Of a DNA stretch of 64,000 nucleotides, positions 45,980-55,241 are shown one piece after another. Positions within the stretch are counted from its first letter, which is position 1; each line of letters opens with the position of its first letter. This DNA is from Cytophagales bacterium (GTDB taxonomy: Bacteria; Bacteroidota; Bacteroidia; Cytophagales; Cyclobacteriaceae). The notes under the pieces were generated by a model. The model ran no database searches and was not told the origin of the DNA. It saw nothing but the letters and a program-made list of their open reading frames with translations. Location of the stretch: assembly GCA_022360055.1 (NCBI GenBank), contig JAKSDO010000103.1, forward strand, positions 1 through 64,000, read 5' to 3'. The position numbers and the translations under genes are program-made.

Positions 45980-46001
45980 GGTTTCTGCAAATTTTAAACA
46001 A
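45821..46001 (+). repeat. 181-bp tandem repeat, unit 2 (A 45821-45910, B 45911-46001)
   Basis: About 97% identical to unit 1. It ends exactly before the ATGAAA of the sugar/nucleoside kinase gene at 46002, as the solo B unit does at 39681. It provides that gene's presumed ribosome-binding region. Confidence 0.92.
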
Positions 46002-46982
46002 ATGAAAAAGGTTCTTGGAATGGGCAATGCCCTGGTCGATGTATTGGTAAGTATCAGCGACGATCGGCTTCTGGAAAAGTTTGAATTGCCAAAAGGCAGT
46101 ATGCAACTGGTTGATAGAGAAAGATCCCAATCTATAATAAACGCCCTGGGACATCTCGATTATGAAATCGCTTCCGGAGGGTCGGCTGCAAATACGATCA
46201 ACGGATTGGCAAACTTAGGGATTTCATGCGGATATATCGGAAAAATCCGCGATGATAAATTCGGAAAGATCTTTTCCGACGATATGACCGGTAATGGTAT
46301 CGAGGCTGATTTGATGTATGGAAAGCAAGATACCGGAATCGCGACAACCTTGATTAGTGAGGATTCGCAGAGAACCTTTGCGACCTATCTTGGAGCAGCG
46401 GTCGAATTGTCGCCGGAAGATTTGAAAGAGGGATTCTTTAAGGGGTATGACTATTTTCATATTGAAGGGTATTTGGTTCAAAACCACGAATTGATATTGA
46501 GCGCAGTTAAACTGGCAAAGAAAAATGGGCTCAAGATCAGCATCGATATGGCGAGCTACAATGTGGTGGAAGCACATCTTGATTTTCTTAAAACGCTTGT
46601 GGAGGATTACGTAGACATTGTATTTGCCAATGAAGAGGAGTCAAAATCTTTTGCCGGAAAAGATCCCGAGGAAGCATTGATCGAAATATCGAAAATGTGC
46701 GAAATTGCGGTAGTGAAAGTTGGTGCAAAAGGTTCGCTGGTAAAAACTCCGGGCGAGCAGGTATTTGTCGATGCAATTGAAGCCCGTCTTGTAGATACCA
46801 CCGGTGCGGGAGACCTGTATGCCAGCGGATTTTTGTTTGGTCTCAGTTGCGGGCAATCGCTCGAAAAATGCGCGCAACTCGGCAGTCTTTTGGGAGGCCA
46901 TGTGATCGAAGTGATTGGCCCGAAGATGAACGATGACCGTTGGGCCAAGATTAAAACCGGGGTTCGGGAAATTCTTTCTTAG
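46002..46982 (+). CDS. PfkB-family kinase, adenosine-kinase-like
   Basis: 326 residues. N-terminal GNALVDVL, the substrate loop ASGGSAANTINGLANLG, and DTTGAGDLYASGF with catalytic Asp271. Bacteroidota proteins of this type are usually annotated adenosine kinase, but ribokinase or sugar-kinase activity cannot be excluded. The start ATGAAAAAG directly joins the tandem leader repeat. Its 3' end is 4 bases from the convergent nhaD stop. Confidence 0.82.
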   Translation: MKKVLGMGNALVDVLVSISDDRLLEKFELPKGSMQLVDRERSQSIINALGHLDYEIASGGSAANTINGLANLGISCGYIGKIRDDKFGKIFSDDMTGNGIEADLMYGKQDTGIATTLISEDSQRTFATYLGAAVELSPEDLKEGFFKGYDYFHIEGYLVQNHELILSAVKLAKKNGLKISIDMASYNVVEAHLDFLKTLVEDYVDIVFANEEESKSFAGKDPEEALIEISKMCEIAVVKVGAKGSLVKTPGEQVFVDAIEARLVDTTGAGDLYASGFLFGLSCGQSLEKCAQLGSLLGGHVIEVIGPKMNDDRWAKIKTGVREILS

Positions 46983-46986
46983 AATT

Positions 46987-48468
46987 TTACCGGAAAGCAA
47001 AGAATACCAGCCAAACAATTACAAACAGAGGAATTAAAATTGGCAAGGAATATCGAATAATATAGCCGAAGAAGGAAGGCATCTTGATGCCCACTTGTTC
47101 CGCGATAGATTTTACCATAAAATTCGGTCCGTTTCCGATATAAGTGAATGCACCAAAAAACACCGCGGCAACGGATATCGATTTCAACATCAGGGAGGAT
47201 TGTTCGAATCCGTCATTGGCAAATTTCACAACATCCGCGATGGAATTGATGCTGGCGCCCTGAGAAGCCATTCCGGCTGCAAGAAAATTCAAATAGGTGG
47301 GGGCGTTATCCAGAAAGCCGGAAAGCAAGCCCGTGCCCCAGTAAAGCGTATTATGACTTATGAGTTGTACACCGGCAGAGGATTGCGCAAAATTTCCGAC
47401 GAGTTCAAGGGCGGGCATCATGGTGCCAAAGATCCCCACAAAAATGAATGCCACTTCTTTTATCGGCTCGAAGTTAAACTCATTGGCTTTGAGCAAATCT
47501 TTATCGGCGTATTTGTACGATAAATATGCCGCAGTTAGCATAATTATTTCACGAATGAATGAGAATTTTTGTCCATCATAATGAATGGCCGGAACCCAGT
47601 CAAAAACATTAGGATCAAGAAATACGGCTAATACAACAACTAATAGCCATATGAAATTCTTTGATCCGCTTATACTTACTTTTTCCGATATGGCATCATC
47701 GGCAGAATCGCCCGAATGATTTCTTTTGTCAAGTATGAAAAAAATCGTAACAAGCAAAATTACCGCAAATACCCAGGGGATAAAGTTGTGCGTTAATGTC
47801 CAAAAGAAAGGTACGCCTTTCAAAAAACCAAGAAAGAGCGGCGGATCCCCGATCGGCGTAAGCGAACCGCCGATATTACTCACAATAAATATGAAAAAGA
47901 TAATATGATATGGCTTTATTCTGCCTTTATTTACCCGAATAAACGGCCGGATCAACAGCATGGATGCGCCGGTGGTTCCGATTATGTTTGCAATCACAGC
48001 GCCAATGAGCAAAATCACGGAGTTTACCGCCGGAGTGCCTTTCCTGTCCACATGGATCATTATCCCACCGGAGGCTATGAAGAGACCCGTTAACAGAGAA
48101 ATAAATTGCACGTACTCAAAAGCAGCATGTACCGGTCCGTGGGTATTGTGCAAAGCAAACAGATAATAAAGCACTACGAGTATTGCCAGGGCAACTGCAA
48201 TTTTGGGATAATTACGATGCCAGAAACGCTCGTAAAAGAGGGGGCCGGTAGCGATCATTAAGAGCAGTAGAATAAAAGGGATTACCGACCAACCCGGAGG
48301 TGCGTGATGTTCCCCATGACCATCATCCGAATTCACCTCCGAATAATCCAAAGAGATCGTTTCCGAATAACTATGAATATCAGTATCGATTTCAGCAGCA
48401 TATGAAAAAGTATTATTTGAATATACCAATAGCATTATAAACAGTAAAGAAAGGAATACCTGCTTCAT
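46987..48468 (-). CDS. nhaD: Na+/H+ antiporter NhaD family
   Basis: 493 residues from the ATG at 48468; a start at 48516 would prepend 16 residues before what looks like a signal-type helix (MKQVFLSLLFIMLL). About eleven membrane segments follow, with NIGGSLTPIGDPPLFLGFLKG and LGFLDNAPTYLNFLAAG-like motifs; the protein belongs to the ion-transporter superfamily containing NhaD and CitM. It exports sodium at alkaline pH. A His-rich stretch (DDGHGEHHAPPGW) lies near the N-terminus. Confidence 0.85.
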   Translation of the reverse strand: MKQVFLSLLFIMLLVYSNNTFSYAAEIDTDIHSYSETISLDYSEVNSDDGHGEHHAPPGWSVIPFILLLLMIATGPLFYERFWHRNYPKIAVALAILVVLYYLFALHNTHGPVHAAFEYVQFISLLTGLFIASGGIMIHVDRKGTPAVNSVILLIGAVIANIIGTTGASMLLIRPFIRVNKGRIKPYHIIFFIFIVSNIGGSLTPIGDPPLFLGFLKGVPFFWTLTHNFIPWVFAVILLVTIFFILDKRNHSGDSADDAISEKVSISGSKNFIWLLVVVLAVFLDPNVFDWVPAIHYDGQKFSFIREIIMLTAAYLSYKYADKDLLKANEFNFEPIKEVAFIFVGIFGTMMPALELVGNFAQSSAGVQLISHNTLYWGTGLLSGFLDNAPTYLNFLAAGMASQGASINSIADVVKFANDGFEQSSLMLKSISVAAVFFGAFTYIGNGPNFMVKSIAEQVGIKMPSFFGYIIRYSLPILIPLFVIVWLVFFAFR

Positions 48469-48595
48469 ATGATGATTTTTTGGATATAAAAAAATTGAAG
48501 ACTTCGAAATCTGCACTTAACAAAAAAAGTTAAAAAAAGATCGAATTACAAAAATTCTTTTCAACTATAGCTGATAAATATTTATTACTTCCCGA

Positions 48596-49687
48596 TTATT
48601 CCATTGTTTCGAAATGGTCAAATACCAGCCCTCCGGAGGAATCACGCGGTGCGCCGGTTGCCGAGCACAGCGTATTGATTTTGCCCAAGCGTCTAAGCAA
48701 GCCAAGAAACGCAAAAATAACCGCCTCTTTAAAGTCGATGAGCTGTTTATCCGGTACAACAATATCTATCGTTCCCAGAGCTTCTTCATTTATGAGTTCA
48801 ACGAGATAACTGTTCTTAGCCCCTCCGCCGGTGGCCAACATGCTCAGGGTGTGGCCGGATAAGCCGAAATCACGGCACCGAAGAACCGAGGCAACGATTT
48901 GTTGAGCTATATGATGGCAATATGTATTTAATAAGTTCTCGGTAGAATCTCCGGAGAGCAATGGGAAAACATTTTGCTCTACCCATTCTATTCCGAGCGA
49001 CTTTGGCGGTTTTTGACGATAGTATTTGAGGTTGTTTAGTTTTTCAAGCAATTGGTCGTTCCGCTTTCCGGATCGAGCCACCATTCCGTCTTTATCAAAT
49101 TCAAGATTGATTTCGGACGACAAATAATTGAGAACAGTGTTGACCGGACAAATGTCATAAGCAATCCTTTCGCCCGTTTTATTGAACGAAACGTTCGAAA
49201 ATCCTCCCAGGTTGAGACATACGTCGTATGCACCGAATAAGTATTTATCTCCGATCGGGACAAGCGGGGCTCCCTGACCGCCCATGGATACGTCCAGGGA
49301 TCTTAAGTCGCAAATGGTAGTTATGCCCGTGGCATTCATGATCTGATATCCGTCTCCTATTTGAAGCGTGAGACCTTTGTCCGGTTGGTGGAAAATCGTA
49401 TGGCCGTGAGAGGCGATGAGGCCGGGTGTAATCTTATTCGTAGTTATGAATTGATGCACTGCATTTCCAACCCATTTCCCATATTCTATATCCAATAGTT
49501 TCAAATCCAAAGCGTTGCTTTTGCCGGCATATTTCAGTTTTTCTTTGATGTTATGATCATACGCCTGCGAACTGCAACAGATGATCTCATACTTCCAGGT
49601 TTTACCGTCAACGAATTCGACATAAGCCATATCCAGACCGTCGAGCGAAGTGCCCGACATCAACCCCAATACGCCATACTTTTTCAT
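48596..49687 (-). CDS. anmK: anhydro-N-acetylmuramic acid kinase
   Basis: 363 residues. GLMSGTSLDGLDMAY at 8-22 is the ATP-binding start; NLGGFSNVSF, DICPVNTVLNYL and ATGGGAKNSYL follow. It phosphorylates and hydrolyses anhydro-MurNAc to MurNAc-6-phosphate in peptidoglycan recycling. It stands divergent from coaX with 52 bases between the starts. Confidence 0.92.
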   Translation of the reverse strand: MKKYGVLGLMSGTSLDGLDMAYVEFVDGKTWKYEIICCSSQAYDHNIKEKLKYAGKSNALDLKLLDIEYGKWVGNAVHQFITTNKITPGLIASHGHTIFHQPDKGLTLQIGDGYQIMNATGITTICDLRSLDVSMGGQGAPLVPIGDKYLFGAYDVCLNLGGFSNVSFNKTGERIAYDICPVNTVLNYLSSEINLEFDKDGMVARSGKRNDQLLEKLNNLKYYRQKPPKSLGIEWVEQNVFPLLSGDSTENLLNTYCHHIAQQIVASVLRCRDFGLSGHTLSMLATGGGAKNSYLVELINEEALGTIDIVVPDKQLIDFKEAVIFAFLGLLRRLGKINTLCSATGAPRDSSGGLVFDHFETME

Positions 49688-49739
49688 AGATTATGTTTAC
49701 TTTTAGGACGTTAAATATGAATTCCTAAATATACCCGGT

Positions 49740-50459
49740 TTGAATATATGTATTGATATTGGAAATACAAACGGCAAAATTGGCATTTTCAGGGATGCCG
49801 ATTTGCTTGAAGTCATTCCCAATCTTTCCTCCGGAAAAATAGTAAAGCAATTAAAGGCCCGTGATCCGGAAAACATCATTGTAAGCAGCGTAAGGAAAGG
49901 CTTTGGAAAGCTCTATGCTAAATTGGAAAAAATAGCCGATACGATCGTTTTGAGTCATAACACTCCCGTCCCGGTGGAGATCCTTTATAAGACACCCGAA
50001 ACGCTCGGACTGGACCGAATGGCATCCGTAGTTGGCGCTCACTCAATCTTTGCCGGAAAAAATTGTCTGGTAATTGATATTGGTACCTGTATTACGTATG
50101 ATCTAATTGATTCGGATGGCAGATATCACGGAGGAGGCATATCCCCGGGGGTGGACATGAGGCTAAAGGCCATGCATAAATTCACTTCAAGGTTGCCTCT
50201 TATTGCTCCAAAAGGTGCGCCGGAGCTGATCGGAAAATCCACAAAGGAGTGCTTGCTGAGCGGAGCTACAAATGGCACGATTGCAGAATTGGAAGGAATT
50301 ATATTTCGTTACAAGCAATTTTTTGCAGATTTATACATTATATTATGTGGCGGGGGAGCAATTTTTTTTGAATCTAAAATAAAAGATCACATCTTTGCAT
50401 TCCCAAATTTAGTTCTGGTCGGTCTAAATCAGATTTTGAGATTTAATTTGAATGATTAA
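49740..50459 (+). CDS. coaX: type III pantothenate kinase
   Basis: 239 residues, TTG start. NICIDIGNTNGKIGIF at the N-terminus, LGLDRMASVVGAH, and CLVIDIGTCITYDLID are the CoaX ATP- and pantothenate-binding motifs. It phosphorylates the pantothenate made by PanC, whose gene is in the same window. It overlaps the next gene by 8 bases and opens the envelope gene block. Confidence 0.93.
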   Translation: MNICIDIGNTNGKIGIFRDADLLEVIPNLSSGKIVKQLKARDPENIIVSSVRKGFGKLYAKLEKIADTIVLSHNTPVPVEILYKTPETLGLDRMASVVGAHSIFAGKNCLVIDIGTCITYDLIDSDGRYHGGGISPGVDMRLKAMHKFTSRLPLIAPKGAPELIGKSTKECLLSGATNGTIAELEGIIFRYKQFFADLYIILCGGGAIFFESKIKDHIFAFPNLVLVGLNQILRFNLND

Positions 50460-51765
50460 ATACCTAATTTCTTTTTTTTATATCTGGTTGCTTTTCACAG
50501 CCGGATTATTCGCTCAAAATGCAGCGAGTCCCTATTCGATCTATGGAATAGGTAAGCTTTCGGGATATGGGCTTGCCTACCACAACAACATGGGAGGACT
50601 TGGGATAAGTAATGGGAAATTTTCCGTACTTAATAATATAAACCCGGCACTCCTGCCCTTGAATTTCTTCACTACCTTTGATGCCGGTCTGTATGCGGAA
50701 AGCAGATCACTTGTAACCTCCGAGCTTAGCGAAAGCAATACAAATGGCGGGCTAAGCTATCTTACATTTGGTTTCCCGATCAAAGAGGGCAAATGGACGA
50801 TGGCCTTTGGGCTAATGCCTTACAGCAATGTTTCATACAATATTTTGGCGACGAGCAATGTTGTAAACCGGGAAGAAGCCGATGCCGAATACCAGTACCT
50901 GGGAAGCGGCGGAATTAATCAGGTTTATATGAGCAACGGATGGCAGATCATCCCAAACTTTTTGTCCATTGGAGCGCGTGTCGGTTATGCATTCGGTACG
51001 ATAACGGATGAAACGCTTGTCGAATTGAATGAAATTGTGTACCGGGATGAAGAGGATACTATTGGGAGGCTGAAGGAATTCAGGTCGTCAAATTATTTCA
51101 GGTCGTCGAGATATTCCGATTTTCTATTCGAAGGAGGAATACAGATTACTCGAAAACTCAACGAAGAAATAGATGTGAATCTTGGATTTGTTTATGAATT
51201 TTCGGCAAATATGAATACCAAGCGAAATGAACGAATTGAAGTTGTCGATGCTTCAAGCCCGGAGCCCCCTACGGATGATATTTTGATTGAAACCAGCGGC
51301 ACTACGGTTTTACCGCAAAAATTCGGGTATGGGCTGAGTTTCACCAAGAAATATAAATGGACTTTCGGGATTGATTATTATTCCAGAAACTGGTCGAAAT
51401 ATAAATCGGATTTTGAGAATGAACAAGCGCTGACGAATAGTTTCGAACTTATTGCCGGAGGAGAGTTTACTCCCGATTTTTTCTCGGTCACTTCCTATCT
51501 GAAACGGGTCACGTACCAATTTGGATTTAATTACGAACAGACGCCAATTAAGATAAATAATACAAATATTGATGACTTTGGTATCAATTTTGGTGTATCT
51601 TTACCATTTGGTGCAGCATCTATACTTAATGTAGGATTTAAGTATGGCCAGTTGGGCACCACACAGGATGGTTTAATTAGAGAGGACTACATGAGATTTA
51701 ACCTGGGAATGACATTTAATGATCGTTCTTTCGGGTGGTATAGAAATCAAAGAAAATTTGACTAA
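50452..51765 (+). CDS. outer-membrane beta-barrel protein of the coaX-lptC block
   Basis: 437 residues. Signal peptide about 1-21 (ending LFAQ), then an N-terminal SPYSIYGIGKLSGYGLAYHN, NINPALLP and a series of amphipathic strands ending FGWYRNQRKFD. Bacteroidota carry a barrel of this kind directly after coaX; the role is unproven, with conserved company suggesting lipopolysaccharide or outer-membrane assembly. The start overlaps coaX by 8 bases; the TPR gene follows 12 bases later. Confidence 0.75.
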   Translation: MIKYLISFFYIWLLFTAGLFAQNAASPYSIYGIGKLSGYGLAYHNNMGGLGISNGKFSVLNNINPALLPLNFFTTFDAGLYAESRSLVTSELSESNTNGGLSYLTFGFPIKEGKWTMAFGLMPYSNVSYNILATSNVVNREEADAEYQYLGSGGINQVYMSNGWQIIPNFLSIGARVGYAFGTITDETLVELNEIVYRDEEDTIGRLKEFRSSNYFRSSRYSDFLFEGGIQITRKLNEEIDVNLGFVYEFSANMNTKRNERIEVVDASSPEPPTDDILIETSGTTVLPQKFGYGLSFTKKYKWTFGIDYYSRNWSKYKSDFENEQALTNSFELIAGGEFTPDFFSVTSYLKRVTYQFGFNYEQTPIKINNTNIDDFGINFGVSLPFGAASILNVGFKYGQLGTTQDGLIREDYMRFNLGMTFNDRSFGWYRNQRKFD

Positions 51766-51777
51766 TAAATTATAACT

Positions 51778-53070
51778 ATGAAAACGAAGTTTTTTTTCAT
51801 CGGATTAATTGCAACACTATTTTTTAGCACGGCCAATGCTCAATGGAATTGGCCCGATGACCGTGAAACAGCTGAAGAAAAGAACGCCTTATATACCGAC
51901 AATTTTAAGCAAGGCAACTACCGCGCAGCCGCCATTCATCTGATCTGGCTGCTTAAAAATGCTCCTAATCTCAATAAATCGATCTATATAAATGGCGTTA
52001 AGATTTACAATGGTTTGGCAAGTGAGGAGTCGGATCAGGCTAAAAAGGTTGTGTATCAAGATTCGGTGTTGTTGTTGTATGATTTGAGAATTCAGTATTT
52101 TGGTGAAGAAGGTAAGGTTTTAAACAGAAAGGCATTTGACGCATACAAGTACTATAAAGGAGATAAGAGCAGGTACGAAGAACTGTTCCAATTATTCAAA
52201 AGCACATTCGAGCTCAACGGTAAAAGCGTAATGGATAACAATTTGCTTTCTTATATGGATGTTGTCCGAAGATATAAGGTTTCAGGAGGAAACCTGTCGG
52301 ACGAGGAAGTGCTTGATGTCTATGAGGAGATCGTTAAAATATTAAACTATAAAATTGACCAGGGGAAAAATGTAGATCGCCTCAAAGTATATCTCGATAA
52401 AGTAAATGAGCTGCTGGTAAGCACCATTGATGTGGATTGCGATTTTGTCCAAAATACATTAGGACCAAAATTAAAGGCGGAACCTGACAATTTGAAATTG
52501 GCTAAAAATATTTTAAGGCTGGGTTTTGCCGGGAAGTGTATGGATTCCGAAGCATTTATTGAAGGTGCAAAAGTTGTTCAGAAACACGAACCGGAGTACG
52601 GTTTGGCTAAGCTTATCGGTCAGTCTGCCGCAGCCAAAAAAGATTACGAAACCGCTATTAAATATTTGGAAGAATCCGTTGAACTGACGGATGACAATAC
52701 AAAAAAGAGTGAATCGTTATATTCGCTCGCCGTGATTCAAACCAATCTCAATAAGAAAGTAAGTGCACGTAGTTACGCGCGCAAAGCCGCAGAAGTTGAT
52801 CCGACCAATAAAGATGCGTATAAACTTATAGGCAACCTGTACTACAACAGTTTCAACGATTGTAAAAAGGATCAAAACCCGGTTCATGACAAGGCCGTTT
52901 ATATAGCTGCTTATCAGATGTTCAGACGGGCGGGAGATAGTGCCGGAATGAGCCGGGCAAAAGCCCAGTTCCCTACGATGGAAGAGATATTTACCTGGGA
53001 TATGCAGGAGGGAGATCAATATAGAATCGGTTGTTGGATAAACGAGACGGTTTCAATAAAGAAAAGATAG
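51778..53070 (+). CDS. exported tetratricopeptide-repeat protein
   Basis: 430 residues with a signal peptide (about 1-21, ending ANAQ). Helical repeats cover the rest, the clearest TPR pair at about 270-365 (YGLAKLIGQSAAAKKDYETA; SEFLYSLAVIQTNLNKK-like). Four or more Cys are present. It is part of the coaX-OMP-TPR-lptC order seen in Bacteroidota. A terminator-like hairpin follows 14 bases after the stop. Confidence 0.75.
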   Translation: MKTKFFFIGLIATLFFSTANAQWNWPDDRETAEEKNALYTDNFKQGNYRAAAIHLIWLLKNAPNLNKSIYINGVKIYNGLASEESDQAKKVVYQDSVLLLYDLRIQYFGEEGKVLNRKAFDAYKYYKGDKSRYEELFQLFKSTFELNGKSVMDNNLLSYMDVVRRYKVSGGNLSDEEVLDVYEEIVKILNYKIDQGKNVDRLKVYLDKVNELLVSTIDVDCDFVQNTLGPKLKAEPDNLKLAKNILRLGFAGKCMDSEAFIEGAKVVQKHEPEYGLAKLIGQSAAAKKDYETAIKYLEESVELTDDNTKKSESLYSLAVIQTNLNKKVSARSYARKAAEVDPTNKDAYKLIGNLYYNSFNDCKKDQNPVHDKAVYIAAYQMFRRAGDSAGMSRAKAQFPTMEEIFTWDMQEGDQYRIGCWINETVSIKKR

Positions 53071-53084
53071 TGACAATATAGCAT

Positions 53085-53118
53085 AAAAGCGGCCAGGGAG
53101 ATTCTTTGGCCGCTTTTT
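53085..53118 (+). terminator. terminator between TPR gene and lptC
   Basis: AAAAGCGGCCA (53085-53095) pairs perfectly with TGGCCGCTTTT (53107-53117) around 11 bases, with one further T. The lptC ATG is only 13 bases beyond, so lptC expression must come through this hairpin or from a promoter within it or upstream. Confidence 0.82.
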
Positions 53119-53131
53119 CTATTTTATAGAC

Positions 53132-53674
53132 ATGAAGAATATCGTGATTCCGGGATTGGTAATAATTGGATTGGTCCTTTTACCCGGATGCCAGTCCAGG
53201 ACAAATGAAGTGCTGGAAATCCAGGAATATACGGGTCCGATTGCCGAACTCGGACCGGCGGTGACTTACTATTCCGATTCGGCCAGGGTCAAAATGCGAA
53301 TGGAAGCTCCAAGACAACTGGAGTTTGGAAATGGAGACCGCGAGTTTCCGGAAGGGCTCTATTTACAATTTTTCAATACGGAAGGAGCCCCCACTTCCAC
53401 CTTGAAGGCCGATTATTGCTACTATACCAAAAAAGAGGATCTGTATAAAGCAACGGGAAACGTCGTGGTGAAGGATGTTGAAACGAATGACCGGCTGGAT
53501 ACGGAAGAATTGTTTTGGAATCAGAAAAAAGAAGAAGTGTTTACCGAAAAATTTGTGCGCATCGAGAAAGACGGGGAATTGCATGTCGGGGACGGCCTGG
53601 AAGCCAAGCAGGATTTTTCGTATTGGAAAATACTTAATTCGAAGGGCACAATTTCACTTGAGGAGCAAAATTAG
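53132..53674 (+). CDS. lptC: LPS export protein LptC-like lipoprotein
   Basis: 180 residues with a lipoprotein signal ending LLPGC (Cys20). The LptC/OstA-like beta-jellyroll covers about 45-165: YYSDSARVKMRMEAP, KADYCYYTKKEDLYKATGNV and DTEELFWNQKKEEVFT are typical. LptC bridges the inner-membrane LptB2FG pump and LptA. Unlike the E. coli protein, which has a membrane helix, this form is lipidated. Its TAG stop overlaps the GTG start of the next small gene. Confidence 0.85.
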   Translation: MKNIVIPGLVIIGLVLLPGCQSRTNEVLEIQEYTGPIAELGPAVTYYSDSARVKMRMEAPRQLEFGNGDREFPEGLYLQFFNTEGAPTSTLKADYCYYTKKEDLYKATGNVVVKDVETNDRLDTEELFWNQKKEEVFTEKFVRIEKDGELHVGDGLEAKQDFSYWKILNSKGTISLEEQN

Positions 53675-53847
53675 TGAAAAAGCTGACCCGGTTGTTTTTA
53701 TTCCTCTCACTGGTGTCATTCATAATTGCGGTTCACCAGTCGTTTGTCCATGGGTTGCACAACTCTTATTGGATATTTATGTTCGCTTTGGCGTTTTTGT
53801 TTATATATTGGTATTTAAAAGGTCCGAAAACCGAAAAACAGGGATAG
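53674..53847 (+). CDS. 57-residue membrane protein between lptC and the CNNM gene
   Basis: GTG start sharing one base with the lptC stop (TAGTG), then VKKLTRLFLFLSLVSFIIAV, a short loop with HQSFVHGLHNS, and a second hydrophobic segment YWIFMFALAFLFIYWYL before a basic tail. Two membrane helices are clear. The overlap with lptC and the 27-base gap to the next gene support real translation. I recognise no family. Confidence 0.65.
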   Translation: MKKLTRLFLFLSLVSFIIAVHQSFVHGLHNSYWIFMFALAFLFIYWYLKGPKTEKQG

Positions 53848-53874
53848 GTTTTCCCAATTATCTTTAGTTTTGAA

Positions 53875-55149
53875 ATGATCGAAACGGGTTATTTAATAGT
53901 AGTTTTAATCTCGCTTATACTTTCGGCATTTTTTTCGGGAATTGAAATCGCATTTATTTCCTCGGATAAATTGCACATAGAACTCAGAGGGCAACGAGGC
54001 CATATATCTGATAAAATATTATCGGGATTTCTTAAGAAGCCATCGTGGTTTATAACCACGACATTGATCGGCAATAATATTGCATTGGTCATTTACGGGA
54101 TCTTCATGGCCTTTATTCTGGAGTCATACCTGGTACAAGCGCTTCCGGCAATCATAAATAATGAGTTTTCTGTCTTTTTGATCCAGACGGTGGTGGCGAC
54201 CTTTATCGTGTTGGTAACGGCAGAATTTTTGCCGAAGAGTTTATTCATGATCCGTTCCAACCGGATGCTTTCGCTATTATCCATTCCGATATATATCATT
54301 TATATCATTCTGCTGCCTGCCGTCTGGTTAATAGTAAATCTGTCGAAGATTCTGATCGAAAAGGTGTTAAGGCTGGAATACTCTGAGGATAAACCGGTAT
54401 TTGGCCTCATTGACCTGAATCAGTATATCAATAGAATGCTGCAGGTCCGGGAAAAAGAGAAGAAGCAGGAAGTAGATCCCAAGATTTTTACCAATGCCCT
54501 CGAATTTAAAACGGTAAAGGTACGCGATTGCCTTGTGCCCAGGGCGGAACTTGTCACGGTAAGTATTGATGATTCGATTGAAGAGCTGAAAAAAGCTTTT
54601 GTGGAAAGTGGTTATTCCAAAATACTTGTTTATAAGGAGTCGATCGACAACATTATCGGGTTTTGCAATTCGATCGAATTGTTTAAAAAACCCAAAAGCA
54701 TTTCCGATATAATCTCTCCGTTAATCATCGTTCCCGAAACCATGCCTGCAAATAGCTTGATGGTTCAATTCATTTCCGAGAGGAAAAATATTGCTTTGGT
54801 CGTAGACGAGTATGGCGGCACCTCGGGCATTGTAACCATTGAGGATATCATCGAAGAGATATTCGGAGAGATAAAAGACGAGCACGATGAGGAAGATCAT
54901 CTCGAACAAATGATTGATGAAAACACGTATCTCTTCAGTGCGAGACATGAAATTGACTATCTAAACGATAAATACGGTTTTCATCTTCCGGAGGGTGAAT
55001 ATGAAACGCTGGGAGGATTGATCCTGTCCTTGGCAGAGGATATTCCTAAAAAGCAAGAAGTTATTGATTTTGAGGAATTTACATTTACGATTGAACGTAT
55101 CGAGGACAACAGAATTGATAAAATAAAACTCACTGTCGACAGGACATAA
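53875..55149 (+). CDS. CNNM/CorC family membrane protein (hemolysin-type, GldE-like)
   Basis: 424 residues: a DUF21/CNNM membrane domain (about 1-150, FFSGIEIAFISSDKLHIELR), a CBS pair (about 205-330, ending VVDEYGGTSGIVTIEDIIEE), and a C-terminal CorC_HlyC domain (about 345-424). Family members are tied to magnesium or cobalt transport; in gliding Flavobacteria the relative GldE assists GldD. The hemolysin label is historical. Its position after lptC is conserved in the phylum. Confidence 0.85.
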   Translation: MIETGYLIVVLISLILSAFFSGIEIAFISSDKLHIELRGQRGHISDKILSGFLKKPSWFITTTLIGNNIALVIYGIFMAFILESYLVQALPAIINNEFSVFLIQTVVATFIVLVTAEFLPKSLFMIRSNRMLSLLSIPIYIIYIILLPAVWLIVNLSKILIEKVLRLEYSEDKPVFGLIDLNQYINRMLQVREKEKKQEVDPKIFTNALEFKTVKVRDCLVPRAELVTVSIDDSIEELKKAFVESGYSKILVYKESIDNIIGFCNSIELFKKPKSISDIISPLIIVPETMPANSLMVQFISERKNIALVVDEYGGTSGIVTIEDIIEEIFGEIKDEHDEEDHLEQMIDENTYLFSARHEIDYLNDKYGFHLPEGEYETLGGLILSLAEDIPKKQEVIDFEEFTFTIERIEDNRIDKIKLTVDRT

Positions 55150-55187
55150 TTTAAGCTTGTTGATCTGGTATTTGATGGATCTATTTT

Positions 55188-55219
55188 TTTGGTTTTAAAT
55201 ATCGAAGTAGCTATTTTTG
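55188..55219 (+). promoter_or_regulatory. promoter of the PpiD-like gene
   Basis: TTTG (55188-55191), 20 bases, TATTTTTG (55212-55219). A transcript would start near 55225, 17 bases before the ATG at 55242. Confidence 0.6.
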
Positions 55220-55241
55220 CGGCACTTTAAGAAAATATCAT

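Noticed and set aside
45782-46027. 81-residue minus-strand frame within the tandem repeat
   Set aside because: It runs across repeat boundaries into the kinase start and repeats because the DNA repeats. The plus-strand frame is better phased with unit boundaries.
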